DNA of 42,010 nucleotides from Candidatus Omnitrophota bacterium (GCA_021735105.1 JAIPHS010000003.1:1-42010); one strand, 5' to 3'. Counted from the first letter of the stretch, positions 7,276 to 16,712 are shown. The notes: generated by a model from the letters alone, not told the origin. Numbers and translations: made by a program.

Positions 7276-9564
7276 ATGAAGGAGAGGTTGGGCTTTTCTG
7301 AAAACGCTATTGTTGTCTTAAAAAGGAGGTATCTAAAAAAAGACGGCCAAGGCCGAATAATCGAAACTCCTGAGCGAATGCTTAGACGAGTGGCTAAGGC
7401 TATTGCCTCGGTTGAACAAAAATATGGAGCCAATCAACAAGAAATTAAAAATTTAGAAAATGTCTTTTTTCAAGTAATGAAAAATTTAGAATTTATGCCT
7501 AATTCGCCTACTCTTATGAATGCTGGAAAAGAGTTAGGGCAATTATCTGCCTGCTTTGTTGTTCCGGTAGAAGATTCAATGGGGTCTATCTTTGATGCGA
7601 TAAAGTCTACTGCACTTATCCATAAAACAGGAGGCGGGACAGGTTTTAGCTTTTCTCGTCTGAGGTCTCACAATAGTGTAGTAAAAACTACAGGTGGGGT
7701 GGCTTCAGGCCCGGTATCTTTTATGAAAGTTTTTGATGCAGCAACCCAGGCAGTTAAACAAGGCGGGACAAGGCGAGGCGCAAATATGGGAATTTTAAGA
7801 GTAGATCATCCCGATATTTTACAATTTATTGAGTGTAAGTCTAAGGACGGGGACATATCTAATTTTAATATTTCAGTTGCAATTACCGATGACTTTATAG
7901 AAAAAGTTTTAAGTAACCAAAAGTATGATCTTATTAATCCTAAAACTAAAAAAGTTGTAGGCAGCTTAGACGCGGTTGAAGTCTTTAATAGAATAGCCGA
8001 GTGTGCATATAACAATGGTGAACCGGGAATAGTATTTATAGATAAAATAAATAAAAGTAATCCTACTCTTAATCTTGGTAAAATCGAAAGTACCAACCCT
8101 TGCGGCGAGCAACCCCTGCTTCCTTATGAGAGCTGTAACTTAGGCTCTATAAATTTATATAAAATGCTTAAAAAAGAAGGTGAAGGGTTTAGCCTTGATT
8201 GGGAAAAACTTAAAAAAACTGTAAAAACCGGTATGCTTTTTTTAGATAATGTTATTGATGCTAATAAATTTCCTTTACCGGAAATTGATAAAAATACCAA
8301 AAAAACCAGAAAAGTAGGGTTAGGCATTATGGGATGGGCAACTATGCTTGGCTTTTTAGAAATTCCTTATGACAGCAAAGAAGCTATCAGTTTAGCTAAA
8401 GAGATAATGGATTTTATCCAAAAAGAAGCCCAAAAAGTTTCTCTGGAATTAGCTAAAAAGAAAGGCGCGTTTCCTGCTTGGGAAGGCAGCAATTGGCACA
8501 AACGGGGAATAAAAATTAGAAATGCTACCTTAACTACTATTGCTCCAACTGGAACCATAAGCATTATCAGCGGGCCTACTTCTTCAGGGATAGAGCCTAA
8601 CTTTTTCTTATCTTATTTTCGCAATGTTTTAGACGGGGAGAAGTTGTTAGAAATTGATCCAGCCTTTGAATATTATGCTAAAAAATCAGGATTTTATTCA
8701 AAAGAACTTATGGAAAAAATTGCATCTGGGGTAAGTATTCAAAGGATAGAGAAAGTCCCTGATAAGGCTAAAAGAATATTTAAGACGGCTATGGATATTT
8801 CTTCTTTTTGGCATATAAAAATGCAGGCTGCTTTTCAAGAATACACCGATAATGCTGTTTCTAAAACAATTAACCTTGCTTCTACCGCTGAATTGGATGA
8901 TGTTAAAGAGGCATATTTATTGGCTTATAAACTAAATTGTAAAGGGCTTACAGTATACCGGGATGGAAGCAGGAGTGGACAGGTTTTAACTATAAGTAAA
9001 GAAAAAGAAAAGAAAGAAAACGAAAAAGGGGCAGTTCCTTATCCTAAACCCAGGCCGGAGGTTATTTTAGGAACAACTACCAAGGTAACTACAGGTTGTG
9101 GTAATTTATATGTTACTTTAAACCAAGATGAAAATGGTAACTTTTTTGAAGTATTTACTCAAATGGGCAAAGCCGGTGGCTGTGCGGCTTCTCAGCTTGA
9201 AGCTGTAGGAAGATTAGTTTCACTTGCCTTGCGGGGAGGGATTGATATAAAAGTTATAGTTGAACAACTCAAAGGTATTAGATGCCCTTCTCCTTCTTGG
9301 GATAAAGGGAAAAAAATATTTTCGTGTTCGGATGCTATATCAAGAGTACTTGAAAAAAGAGGATTAGACCAAAAAGATAAGATTAAAACCAAGGCTGTTA
9401 CCTTATCAGAAGGACCTGATTCCCAGGTTCAAAAAGAAAAAGTAAAGGTTAAAAAAACTTCACATAATGTAAACGTAGTAGGGGTTTGTCCGGATTGCGG
9501 ATTTGCTTTGCGGCATCAAGAAGGTTGCCTTATTTGCGATGCATGCGGTTATTCGAAGTGTTAA
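7276..9564 (+). CDS. nrdJ: Adenosylcobalamin-dependent (class II) ribonucleotide reductase
   Basis: NrdJ reduces ribonucleotides to deoxyribonucleotides using an adenosylcobalamin-generated thiyl radical, so it works with or without oxygen. The 762-residue protein has no N-terminal ATP cone. Cys93 (SACFVVP) and Cys287 (ESCNLGS) are the expected redox pair; Cys276 and Glu278 in NPCGE are the radical and catalytic residues. KTGGGTGFSFSRLR, APTGTISII and CKGLTVYRDGSR are further family landmarks. A TSCPD domain (from about GTTTKVTTGCGNLYVT) and a C-terminal zinc-ribbon-like Cys cluster (CPDCGF...CDACGYSKC) follow, as in long bacterial NrdJ proteins. The start is set by AAAGGAGG at 7263-7270. Upstream lie two NrdR boxes, a consensus promoter and a stem-loop, so dNTP-dependent repression is likely. 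No cobalamin riboswitch is apparent. Confidence 0.96.
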   Translation: MKERLGFSENAIVVLKRRYLKKDGQGRIIETPERMLRRVAKAIASVEQKYGANQQEIKNLENVFFQVMKNLEFMPNSPTLMNAGKELGQLSACFVVPVEDSMGSIFDAIKSTALIHKTGGGTGFSFSRLRSHNSVVKTTGGVASGPVSFMKVFDAATQAVKQGGTRRGANMGILRVDHPDILQFIECKSKDGDISNFNISVAITDDFIEKVLSNQKYDLINPKTKKVVGSLDAVEVFNRIAECAYNNGEPGIVFIDKINKSNPTLNLGKIESTNPCGEQPLLPYESCNLGSINLYKMLKKEGEGFSLDWEKLKKTVKTGMLFLDNVIDANKFPLPEIDKNTKKTRKVGLGIMGWATMLGFLEIPYDSKEAISLAKEIMDFIQKEAQKVSLELAKKKGAFPAWEGSNWHKRGIKIRNATLTTIAPTGTISIISGPTSSGIEPNFFLSYFRNVLDGEKLLEIDPAFEYYAKKSGFYSKELMEKIASGVSIQRIEKVPDKAKRIFKTAMDISSFWHIKMQAAFQEYTDNAVSKTINLASTAELDDVKEAYLLAYKLNCKGLTVYRDGSRSGQVLTISKEKEKKENEKGAVPYPKPRPEVILGTTTKVTTGCGNLYVTLNQDENGNFFEVFTQMGKAGGCAASQLEAVGRLVSLALRGGIDIKVIVEQLKGIRCPSPSWDKGKKIFSCSDAISRVLEKRGLDQKDKIKTKAVTLSEGPDSQVQKEKVKVKKTSHNVNVVGVCPDCGFALRHQEGCLICDACGYSKC

Positions 9565-9589
9565 TTAACCTATTTCCTACCTTTTTAAT

Positions 9590-10360
9590 ATGAAACCAGA
9601 AGAAAAAATTATTGATTATTTTACTGTTTTAAAGTCTAGGGAAATAATAGGCTCTTCTTATATTTTTATTGGTGGTCAGTTTTTGATTATTAACCGGTTA
9701 ATAAAGCTGATAAATTGTGCCGAGAATAGTCAATTTTGTAATCAATGTTGGAGTTGTAAAAGGGTTGATGACGGCCATCATCCGGACTTATTGGTTGTTG
9801 AGCCGGATCCAATCAATATAAAGTTTAATCAAATAAGAGAAGCAATCCGTTTTTTGTCACGGAGAAGTTTTTATTCACCAAAAAAAATTCTAATTATAAA
9901 AGATGCTCAAAAGTTGACTGATCAAGCTGCTAACTTATTTTTAAAAACTTTAGAAGAATCGCCAAAGAATTCTTTTATTGGCCTTGTTTGCTCTAAGCTG
10001 GAAGATATTTTACCAACGATTATCTCTCGTTGCCGAAAAATATACCTACCTTATTCTAAGGTTAAATTAGCAAAATCTAAAGAGAAAATAAAAAGCATAT
10101 TAAGAAGTGGTTACTTCGGCCCAGGCAAAAGAAAAGATTTTTCTTTATTTTTGGAAAGTCTTATTATATTATTACATAACCAATTAAAAAATGATGCAGG
10201 GTATAATAACAATCACGAAGCAGATAGTTTAACTTTAGATTTAAATTTCAAAGAAGCCGTTATTGCTTTAGAGGATTTATTTAAGGTCTATAATGCTGCT
10301 GGTACCGTTAATATAAATTTAGCTCTAAATCTAATTAAAATGAGGTTAAGATGCAATTAA
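9590..10360 (+). CDS. holB: DNA polymerase III delta' subunit
   Basis: This 256-residue AAA+ clamp-loader subunit helps open the sliding clamp at the replication fork. HPDLLVVEP, KILIIKDAQKLTDQAANLFLKTLEESP (sensor and Walker B-like region) and the SRC motif in IISRCRKIYLP are typical of delta'. The P-loop region (SYIFIGGQFLIINRL) has lost Walker A residues, as expected for a delta' subunit that does not hydrolyse ATP. A four-Cys zinc module is visible (C-x6-C-x2-C-x2-C in NCAENSQFCNQCWSC). At 256 residues it is shorter than the E. coli protein. It overlaps ricT by 10 bases, the same order as holB-yaaT in Bacillus. No Shine-Dalgarno is evident before the ATG. Confidence 0.9.
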   Translation: MKPEEKIIDYFTVLKSREIIGSSYIFIGGQFLIINRLIKLINCAENSQFCNQCWSCKRVDDGHHPDLLVVEPDPINIKFNQIREAIRFLSRRSFYSPKKILIIKDAQKLTDQAANLFLKTLEESPKNSFIGLVCSKLEDILPTIISRCRKIYLPYSKVKLAKSKEKIKSILRSGYFGPGKRKDFSLFLESLIILLHNQLKNDAGYNNNHEADSLTLDLNFKEAVIALEDLFKVYNAAGTVNINLALNLIKMRLRCN

Positions 10361-11130
10361 TATTGGTAAGATTAAGAGAAGCAGGGCAGTTAACTACTTA
10401 TAAAACAGATCTATCTTTAAAGGTTCATGATTACGTTGTAGTGGAGGTTGACCGGGGTATTGACTATGGAGAGGCGCTGGAGATAAATGACGTACAGCAT
10501 TTTCTTCCTTCAAAAAAAGCTGGAAGCTATAAAAATATTATTAGGAAAATGTCAGGCCAGGATAAAAAATTGCTTAAAACCAATTGGAAAGAAGCAGAAG
10601 ATGCGATGAAGCTTTGTCAACGAAAAATAAAAGACTATAATTTAGCTATGAAACTGGTTGATACAGAATATTCATTTGATAAGAAAAAACTTATTTTTTA
10701 TTTTATTTCTGATAAAAGAGTTGATTTCCGCGAACTGGTTAAAGAGTTAGCAAAGGTCTTTAAAGTAAGGATTGAGATGCGTCAAATTGGAGCCCGGGAT
10801 GAAGCTAAATTGTTTGGAGGTTTTGGCCCTTGTGGACAAAAATTATGTTGTTGTCGATTCTTGAAAAATTTTGAACCAGTTACTATGAAAATGGCAAAGC
10901 TTCAAAAACTCCCTTTAGGTTCAGGTAAAATTTCTGGAATATGCGGAAGGCTTATGTGCTGTCTTTCTTATGAACACAAAATTTATAAAGATTTATCTAA
11001 AAATCTTCCCAGGGAAGGACAGAGAATTACTACCAAACAGGGTAAGGGCAAAGTAATTTCAGTTAATGTGTTAAAAAAAATTGTTTACCTGGAACTTGAA
11101 GATAATAGAGTAGAGAAAGTACAGTTTTAA
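10351..11130 (+). CDS. ricT: PSP1/RicT (YaaT)-family iron-sulfur-type regulator
   Basis: This 259-residue protein carries a PSP1 domain. In Bacillus, RicT (YaaT) works with RicA and RicF in RNA processing and development and binds an iron-sulfur cluster. The Cys-rich signature is intact: FGGFGPCGQKLCCCRFL followed by KISGICGRLMCCLSYE. The N-terminal half (VVVEVDRGIDYGEAL) also matches the family. It overlaps the end of holB by 10 bases and is followed 2 bases later by metG, so translation is probably coupled. Partners RicA and RicF are not seen nearby, so its exact job in this organism is unknown; many non-Firmicutes carry the gene in the same position beside holB. Confidence 0.88.
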   Translation: MQLILVRLREAGQLTTYKTDLSLKVHDYVVVEVDRGIDYGEALEINDVQHFLPSKKAGSYKNIIRKMSGQDKKLLKTNWKEAEDAMKLCQRKIKDYNLAMKLVDTEYSFDKKKLIFYFISDKRVDFRELVKELAKVFKVRIEMRQIGARDEAKLFGGFGPCGQKLCCCRFLKNFEPVTMKMAKLQKLPLGSGKISGICGRLMCCLSYEHKIYKDLSKNLPREGQRITTKQGKGKVISVNVLKKIVYLELEDNRVEKVQF

Positions 11131-11132
11131 AA

Positions 11133-12686
11133 ATGAAAAAATTTTATCTAACTTCACCTATTTATTATGTAAATGCCAGTCCTCATATTGGACATGCTTA
11201 CACGAATATTATTTGTGATTCTATGGCCAGGTTTAGGCGGATAAAAGGCGAAGATGTATTTTTTCTTACCGGTACTGATGAACATGGAGAAAAGATTCAA
11301 AAAGCAGCCAATAAAGAAGGGGTTGCTGTTAAAAATTTTATTGATAGTAAGGTGGATATTTTTAAGCAACTCTGGCCAAAACTGAATATATCTTATGACT
11401 TTTTTGTTCGCACTAGCTGGGAAAAACATATTAAGGTTGTAAGGGCCGTTATAGAAAAGCTTTATAAAAAGGGAGATATTTATAAATCAAAATATAACGC
11501 TTTTTATTGTATCGGTTGTGAAACTTTTTGGACTAAATTGCAGCTTAAAGATGGGGATATATGTCCTGAGTGCGGCCGTAAAACTGAAAAAATTCAGGAA
11601 GAAAATTATTTTTTTAAATTGTCTAAATATGAATCTTGGTTTAAGAAATATTTAAAAAATAATCCTAAATTAATTCAGCCCAAAATTCGTTATAATGAAG
11701 TAAAAAGTTTTCTGGATAACCATTCTTTAACAGATTTATGCATATCGCGTCCTAAAAAAAGAATTTCTTGGGGGATAGAGCTGCCTATAGACCAAGAATA
11801 TATTGTTTATGTTTGGTTTGATGCCTTAATTAACTATATCAGCGGGATAGGGTATGGGTTTGACCAAGAAAAGTTTAATCGTTTTTGGCCGGCAGATATC
11901 CATTTTATTGGCAAAGACATTTTAAGGCATCATGCAATTTTTTGGCCAATAATGTTAAAGGCCTTGGATCTTGAAATTCCCAAGTCTATTTTTGCTCACG
12001 GATGGTGGAAAATAAAAGAAGAAAAGATATCTAAATCAAAGGGAAATATCGTAAACCCCTTTGAATTGGTAAATCAATTAACTGATTTATTAGGCGGAAA
12101 TCAAGAGTTGGCTGCTGATGCTTTTCGTTATTTTTTGATGCGGGAGATACTTATAGGCGCAGATGGCAATTTTTCATTTAAAGCTTTAATAAACCGCATT
12201 AATTCCGACCTGGCTAATGATTTGGGAAATCTTGTTTACCGCAGCCTTAATATGGCTCAGAAATATAATGCGGGAAAAGTTAAATCTATTAAAAAAGATA
12301 TACCTTCTGAATTTAAAGAAAGCCTTGCTAAATTAGAAAAAGATTATGACAACTTTATGGTTGAAGGTGAATTTTGCAAGGCTCTAGATAATCTTTTTGA
12401 GTTAATTGGTGTTATTAACAAATACATTGAAGATACTAAGCCATGGAATTTAAAAAAAGAACAAAAAGAAAAAGAACTATTTTCTTTTCTTTATGCGATT
12501 TGTGAAGGGATAAGAGTTATTTCAATATATCTTTATCCAATCATGCCAAAGACTGCCCTTTCCATTCAAAAACAATTAGGTATAAAAGATATTTCATTTT
12601 CTACTCAAGAAGCTAAATGGGGTAATTCAGATAATTTTTTAATAAAAAAGGAAAAACCGCTTTTTCCCAGGATTGATGTTAGTTGA
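11133..12686 (+). CDS. metG: Methionyl-tRNA synthetase
   Basis: MetG charges tRNA-Met, including the initiator tRNA encoded at 35.7 kb, with methionine. The class I synthetase motifs are both present: SPHIGHAYT (HIGH at residues 18-21) and KISKS at residues 298-302. Between them is a zinc knuckle of the four-Cys type (CIGC and CPEC, about residues 125-150). The protein is 517 residues and stops after the anticodon-binding helical domain, so it lacks the C-terminal EMAP-like dimerisation/tRNA-binding extension seen in longer forms. It starts 2 bases after ricT and overlaps tatD by 11 bases. The metG-tatD neighbourhood is also found in Firmicutes. Confidence 0.95.
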   Translation: MKKFYLTSPIYYVNASPHIGHAYTNIICDSMARFRRIKGEDVFFLTGTDEHGEKIQKAANKEGVAVKNFIDSKVDIFKQLWPKLNISYDFFVRTSWEKHIKVVRAVIEKLYKKGDIYKSKYNAFYCIGCETFWTKLQLKDGDICPECGRKTEKIQEENYFFKLSKYESWFKKYLKNNPKLIQPKIRYNEVKSFLDNHSLTDLCISRPKKRISWGIELPIDQEYIVYVWFDALINYISGIGYGFDQEKFNRFWPADIHFIGKDILRHHAIFWPIMLKALDLEIPKSIFAHGWWKIKEEKISKSKGNIVNPFELVNQLTDLLGGNQELAADAFRYFLMREILIGADGNFSFKALINRINSDLANDLGNLVYRSLNMAQKYNAGKVKSIKKDIPSEFKESLAKLEKDYDNFMVEGEFCKALDNLFELIGVINKYIEDTKPWNLKKEQKEKELFSFLYAICEGIRVISIYLYPIMPKTALSIQKQLGIKDISFSTQEAKWGNSDNFLIKKEKPLFPRIDVS

Positions 12687-13461
12687 TTCGCATTGCCACC
12701 TAAATTCGTTAGCAGATAGTGCCAGCCTAAAGGTTGCCGATTGGTTTAAGGCTTTCGGGCATAAACTTATTGATTCAAGTATAGGCCTTAAGACTAGCCG
12801 GAAATCTATACAACTCTCAAGAAAGTATTCTTTTGTTTATAATTCATTAGGTTTTCATCCTTTTTTTTATAATGATTTTTCAAATGAAATTTATCAAAAA
12901 TATAAAGAATTTTTAAAAGTTAACGATAAAGTTGTTGCCTTGGGAGAAGTTGGCCTAGACTATAAATCAAAAATTTCACTTAACCAACAGGAAGAGATAT
13001 TTAAAAAGTGGGTGGAGCTGGCAAAAGAAAATAATATAAGCTTATTAATCCATCATCGCCTCAACAAAGAGAGCTGGTATAATGATAAATATCCAAATCG
13101 TCCCAGAATTTTAGCTATTTTAGATCAGTACTTTTCCAATTACCAAAGCATAGTTTTTCATTGCTTTTCTTATTCTCCTGAATTTTTACGGCAAATAATC
13201 GATAGGGGAGGTTTTGTTTCGTTTTCTCTTAATCTGTTGCGAAAAAATAAAAAAATTATTAATTCATTAAAAAAATGCCCCCTTGATAAGTTACTTCTAG
13301 AGACGGATTCTCCTTATATGAAAATTGGAGATAAAGAATCTACTCCTCTAGATATAAAATCCGTTTATTCGTATGCAGCAGAGTTAAAAAATATATCTAA
13401 AAATGAACTTAAGGGTAAAATTTTTTTAAATGTAAAAAAAGTTTTTAAAAAGATAAGGTAA
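12676..13461 (+). CDS. tatD: TatD-family metal-dependent deoxyribonuclease
   Basis: This 261-residue TIM-barrel hydrolase belongs to the TatD family, which has DNase or 3'-exonuclease activity in the cytoplasm. The metal ligands are recognisable: DSHCHLN at the N terminus, ALGEVGLDY (Glu), LLIHHR, IVFHCFSY and LLLETDSPYM (final Asp). The ATG at 12676 is preferred to a TTG one codon earlier. It overlaps metG by 11 bases and precedes mtnA by 1 base, so it lies inside a tightly packed operon. The precise substrate is not predictable from sequence, and the family name is historical: these proteins are not part of Tat transport. Confidence 0.9.
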   Translation: MLVDSHCHLNSLADSASLKVADWFKAFGHKLIDSSIGLKTSRKSIQLSRKYSFVYNSLGFHPFFYNDFSNEIYQKYKEFLKVNDKVVALGEVGLDYKSKISLNQQEEIFKKWVELAKENNISLLIHHRLNKESWYNDKYPNRPRILAILDQYFSNYQSIVFHCFSYSPEFLRQIIDRGGFVSFSLNLLRKNKKIINSLKKCPLDKLLLETDSPYMKIGDKESTPLDIKSVYSYAAELKNISKNELKGKIFLNVKKVFKKIR

Positions 13462-13462
13462 A

Positions 13463-14494
13463 ATGCGTTCACTAAAGTTTAAAAATAATAAATTATTCTA
13501 TCTTGATCAAACAAAGCTTCCCGGAAAAGAGCTCTGGCGGAATTGCGCAACGATTAAATCTGGTTGGAAGGCTATAAAAAATCTTAAGGTAAGAGGTGCC
13601 CCATTAATTGGAGTTTTTGCTGCCTACTGCATTTGCATACATCTAGATAAACTTTCTAAAAAAAAGAATGTTTTCTTAAGGCAGCTAAAGCAATCTCTTA
13701 AATACCTTGAATCGGCCCGGCCTACTGCAGTAAATTTATTTTGGGCTTTAGATAGATTAGGTAAAGTTAGCCTACAAAGTAGGCAAAAAGAGGTTAAGCA
13801 GATCAAAAAGAATATAGTTAAAGAGGCTAAACTTATTCATCAACAAGACATAATAACATGCAAACATATTGCAGATTATGGTGTGAATTTAGTAAAAAAG
13901 AACGAAACTATTCTAACTCATTGTAATACAGGGTTTTTAGCTTCTTCCGGCCAAGGAACAGCTTTGGGAATAATTTTTAAAACCAAAAAACAGGGTAAAA
14001 ATCCTACGGTTTATATTGACGAAACTCGGCCTCTTTTACAAGGAGCACGCCTGACCGCTTGGGAGTTGAATAAAAAGAAAATAAAATCATTTTTGATTAC
14101 CGATAACAGTGCTGCATTTTTGATGCAAAATAAACAAATAGATAAAATTCTTGTGGGAGCTGACAGGATAACAGCTTCGGGAGATACAGCAAATAAGATT
14201 GGTACTTATAATTTAGCTATTTTAGCTAAATATCATAATATTCCTTTTTACGTTGCAGCCCCCTTGAGTACTTTTGACCTAAGCTTAAAAAAAGGAAGTG
14301 ATATAGTTATTGAAAAAAGAGGCCAGAAAGAAGTAAAAAAAGTATTAGGACAGGCCCTTATTTGCCCTAAAGAAACAAAAGCGGCTAATTTTGCCTTTGA
14401 TGTAACTCCTTCTAAACTAATTAAAGCAATAGTGACCGACAAGGGGGTAATTTATCCACCTTATGAAAAAAATATTAAAAAATTAATTAAATGA
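13463..14494 (+). CDS. mtnA: S-methyl-5-thioribose-1-phosphate isomerase
   Basis: MtnA converts methylthioribose-1-phosphate to methylthioribulose-1-phosphate in methionine salvage; related proteins act on ribose-type sugars. The 343-residue sequence is related to eIF2B subunits and shows the MtnA signatures: LKVRGAPLIG, SARPTAVNLFWAL, ILTHCNTGFLA (catalytic Cys), YIDETRPLLQGARLTAWEL and ILVGADRI (catalytic Asp), then GTYNLAILAKYHNIPFYVAAP. It starts 1 base after tatD and overlaps tsaE by 4 bases (ATGA). No other methionine-salvage gene is in the window, so the pathway may be completed elsewhere or the enzyme may serve a partial 5'-deoxyribose/methylthioadenosine disposal route. Confidence 0.92.
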   Translation: MRSLKFKNNKLFYLDQTKLPGKELWRNCATIKSGWKAIKNLKVRGAPLIGVFAAYCICIHLDKLSKKKNVFLRQLKQSLKYLESARPTAVNLFWALDRLGKVSLQSRQKEVKQIKKNIVKEAKLIHQQDIITCKHIADYGVNLVKKNETILTHCNTGFLASSGQGTALGIIFKTKKQGKNPTVYIDETRPLLQGARLTAWELNKKKIKSFLITDNSAAFLMQNKQIDKILVGADRITASGDTANKIGTYNLAILAKYHNIPFYVAAPLSTFDLSLKKGSDIVIEKRGQKEVKKVLGQALICPKETKAANFAFDVTPSKLIKAIVTDKGVIYPPYEKNIKKLIK

Positions 14495-14934
14495 TAATAA
14501 CTTCAAAATCTACCTTTCAGACAAGGTCTTTAGGCAAGGATTTTTCTACTATATTAAAAAAACGAGATATTGTATTATTAGAGGGGCAATTAGGTGGCGG
14601 AAAAACTACCTTTGTAAAAGGCTTGGCTAAGGGCCTAGGTTATAAGGGAGAGGTCTTAAGCCCTTCTTATACTCTGGTGAGAAGATATAAAATTAATAAA
14701 ATAGTTATAAATCATATAGATTTATACCGGCTTGATAAAAAAAGTTTGAGTTCTATAGATATGGAAGAATATTTATATAATGAAAACAGTATATCCATTG
14801 TTGAATGGGGCCAAAAATTAAAGCCTTATTTAGATAAATATTTAATTATAAAATTTTCATTTTTGAATATGGAAAAAAGAAAATTAGTAATTTCTCAAAA
14901 AGGGCATAATAAGAACAAACTTAAGAACTTATGA
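14491..14934 (+). CDS. tsaE: tRNA threonylcarbamoyladenosine biosynthesis ATPase TsaE
   Basis: TsaE is the small ATPase of the TsaB-TsaD-TsaE complex, which makes the t6A modification at position 37 of ANN-decoding tRNAs. The 147-residue protein has the P-loop EGQLGGGKTTFVKGLAKGLG, the SPSYTLVRRY segment and the HIDLYRL and ISIVEWGQKL motifs of the family. It overlaps mtnA by 4 bases and tsaB by 4 bases (ATGA junctions), so the two t6A genes are translationally coupled. TsaD is not in this window. Confidence 0.93.
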   Translation: MIITSKSTFQTRSLGKDFSTILKKRDIVLLEGQLGGGKTTFVKGLAKGLGYKGEVLSPSYTLVRRYKINKIVINHIDLYRLDKKSLSSIDMEEYLYNENSISIVEWGQKLKPYLDKYLIIKFSFLNMEKRKLVISQKGHNKNKLKNL

Positions 14935-15596
14935 ACATATTATCTATAGATACATCTTCAAATTTTTTATCTTACAATATTACAAAAGATAATAATCTTA
15001 TCTATCAATATAATCGAGTTATTAATAGAGGCGCATCACTACTTGTTGGTAAGTTGGAGGAGACTTTTAAAAAGATGTCGATGCAAGTAGAAGATCTTGA
15101 TCTTTTTATAATTGGGTCGGGCCCAGGATCGTTTACAGGCTTACGTATTTCTTTTGCTGCAATTAAAGCTTTTGCTTTAGCTGTAAATAAACCTGTTTTT
15201 TGCCAAAATAGTTTTTTTGCTTGCGCTTATCCTTTCAGGAAAAAAGAAAAAAAAATTGTTGTTATTGGTGATGCTAAAAAAAATCTTGTCTATGCCGGGT
15301 TTTTTATATCAGACCAAAAAAGATTAAAACAAAAATCTAAAATTAAACTTATGAAGTTAAAAGATTGCCTGCAAAAGGCAGAAGGGTATCTATTTGTGGC
15401 CTATGACTCTCATTTGCGTAAAAAGGCTAAAAAAATAGAAAAAAATGTTAGATTTTACGAAAAAAATGTATATCCCCGAGCCGAATATTTGGTTAATGGC
15501 AATAATTTTGATAAAATAGATTATAAAGAATTAAAAAAAATAAAACCATTGTATCTACATTCGGTAGATTGCCAAGTAACAAAGAAAAACAGGTAA
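14931..15596 (+). CDS. tsaB: tRNA threonylcarbamoyladenosine biosynthesis protein TsaB
   Basis: TsaB is the catalytically inactive ASKHA-fold partner that scaffolds TsaD in t6A synthesis. The 221-residue sequence shows MNILSIDTSS at the N terminus and the strongly conserved GSGPGSFTGLRISFAAIKAFALA segment, after which the C-terminal half diverges as usual for TsaB. It overlaps tsaE by 4 bases, and alr begins 5 bases after its stop. The C-terminal part is rather Lys-rich. Identity is supported by both sequence and the adjacent tsaE. Confidence 0.92.
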   Translation: MNILSIDTSSNFLSYNITKDNNLIYQYNRVINRGASLLVGKLEETFKKMSMQVEDLDLFIIGSGPGSFTGLRISFAAIKAFALAVNKPVFCQNSFFACAYPFRKKEKKIVVIGDAKKNLVYAGFFISDQKRLKQKSKIKLMKLKDCLQKAEGYLFVAYDSHLRKKAKKIEKNVRFYEKNVYPRAEYLVNGNNFDKIDYKELKKIKPLYLHSVDCQVTKKNR

Positions 15597-15601
15597 AAAA
15601 T

Positions 15602-16711
15602 ATGTACCGGAAAATTTGGGTTGATATTAATTTAAGAGCATTTTCTGAAAATCTCAAAAAAATTAGAAAGTTTGTGGGTAATTCAGTAAAAATTGCTGCC
15701 GTCTTAAAACAATCTGCATATGGGCACGGGCTTATTCCCGTAGCACGCAAGCTTTATCAAGAAGGGGTAAACTATTTTGGGGTAGGCAGCATTAATGAAG
15801 CAATACAGCTTAGAGAAGATGGTTATAGAGGCAAAATTCTTCTTCTTAGCGTTGTTTCAAAAGAATTAGCTCCTTTTTTTATTCGTTTTGGCATAACTCC
15901 TACAGTTGTAGAAGAAGATTTTGCCCGGGAATTAAACCGTCAGGCAGAAAAAATAAAACAGGTTATCCCGGTTCATGTAAAAGTGGATACAGGAATGGGA
16001 CGCCTGGGTTTTTATCCCGATCAAATACATTCTTTTGTAGAAAAACTAAAAAATCTTAATTTTATTTCCCTAGAAGGTATTTACACACATTTTCCTGTAG
16101 CTGATACAAATTTTAGTTTTACTCAGCAGCAATTAAAAATTTTTCAAGATTTAATAAAAAAATTAAAAGAAAAACATATAGATTTTAAGTACTATCATAG
16201 TGCTAATAGTCTTGGTGTGGTTAATTATCCTAATTCATATCTTAATATGGTAAGGCCAGGTCTTATTCTTTATGGAGTAAAATCCCATCAAGATTTAAAA
16301 ATAGAATTAGAACCTGTATTAAGTTTTAAAGCAAAAATAATTTTTATTAAAGAAGTACCTCAAGGGAGAACTGTTGGCTATGGGGCTGATTTTGTTGCAA
16401 AATCTAACCGGAGAATTGCTACTGTATCTGTAGGTTATGCTGATGGTTATCCTTGGGCTTTGTCCAACAAGTCTAAAGTATTGATTAAGGGAAAATTATT
16501 CAATATAGCAGGAAGAGTATGCATGGATCATATAATGGTAGATTTAGGAAATGATAAAGAAATAAAAAAAGAAGATACAGTAACTTTAATCGGTAAAGAA
16601 AAAGATAAAAAAATAATGGCAGAAGATTTAGCCGCCTGGGCTCAAACTATTCCCTATGAAATAGTAACCTGCATATCCAAAAAGATACCCCGCCGCTATA
16701 TAAATACTTAA
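15602..16711 (+). CDS. alr: Alanine racemase
   Basis: Alr is the PLP enzyme that makes D-alanine for peptidoglycan. In the 369-residue protein the PLP Lys lies in AVLKQSAYGHG; the usual sequence is KADAYGHG or KANAYGHG, so the two residues after the Lys (Gln-Ser) are unusual but the Lys and YGHG are kept. The catalytic Tyr is in RTVGYGADF, followed by RIATVSVGYADGYPW and GRVCMDHIMVDLG, all family landmarks. The ATG at 15602 is chosen over an upstream TTG at 15569 that would overlap tsaB by 28 bases and add a non-conserved tail. It ends only 1 base from the stop of the convergent lptG gene, with no terminator between them. Confidence 0.93.
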   Translation: MYRKIWVDINLRAFSENLKKIRKFVGNSVKIAAVLKQSAYGHGLIPVARKLYQEGVNYFGVGSINEAIQLREDGYRGKILLLSVVSKELAPFFIRFGITPTVVEEDFARELNRQAEKIKQVIPVHVKVDTGMGRLGFYPDQIHSFVEKLKNLNFISLEGIYTHFPVADTNFSFTQQQLKIFQDLIKKLKEKHIDFKYYHSANSLGVVNYPNSYLNMVRPGLILYGVKSHQDLKIELEPVLSFKAKIIFIKEVPQGRTVGYGADFVAKSNRRIATVSVGYADGYPWALSNKSKVLIKGKLFNIAGRVCMDHIMVDLGNDKEIKKEDTVTLIGKEKDKKIMAEDLAAWAQTIPYEIVTCISKKIPRRYINT

Positions 16712-16712
16712 T

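Noticed and set aside
15569..15601. TTG start for alr at 15569
   Set aside because: The extra residues (MPSNKEKQVKN) are not conserved in alanine racemases and lie within tsaB; ATG at 15602 fits the family N-terminus.
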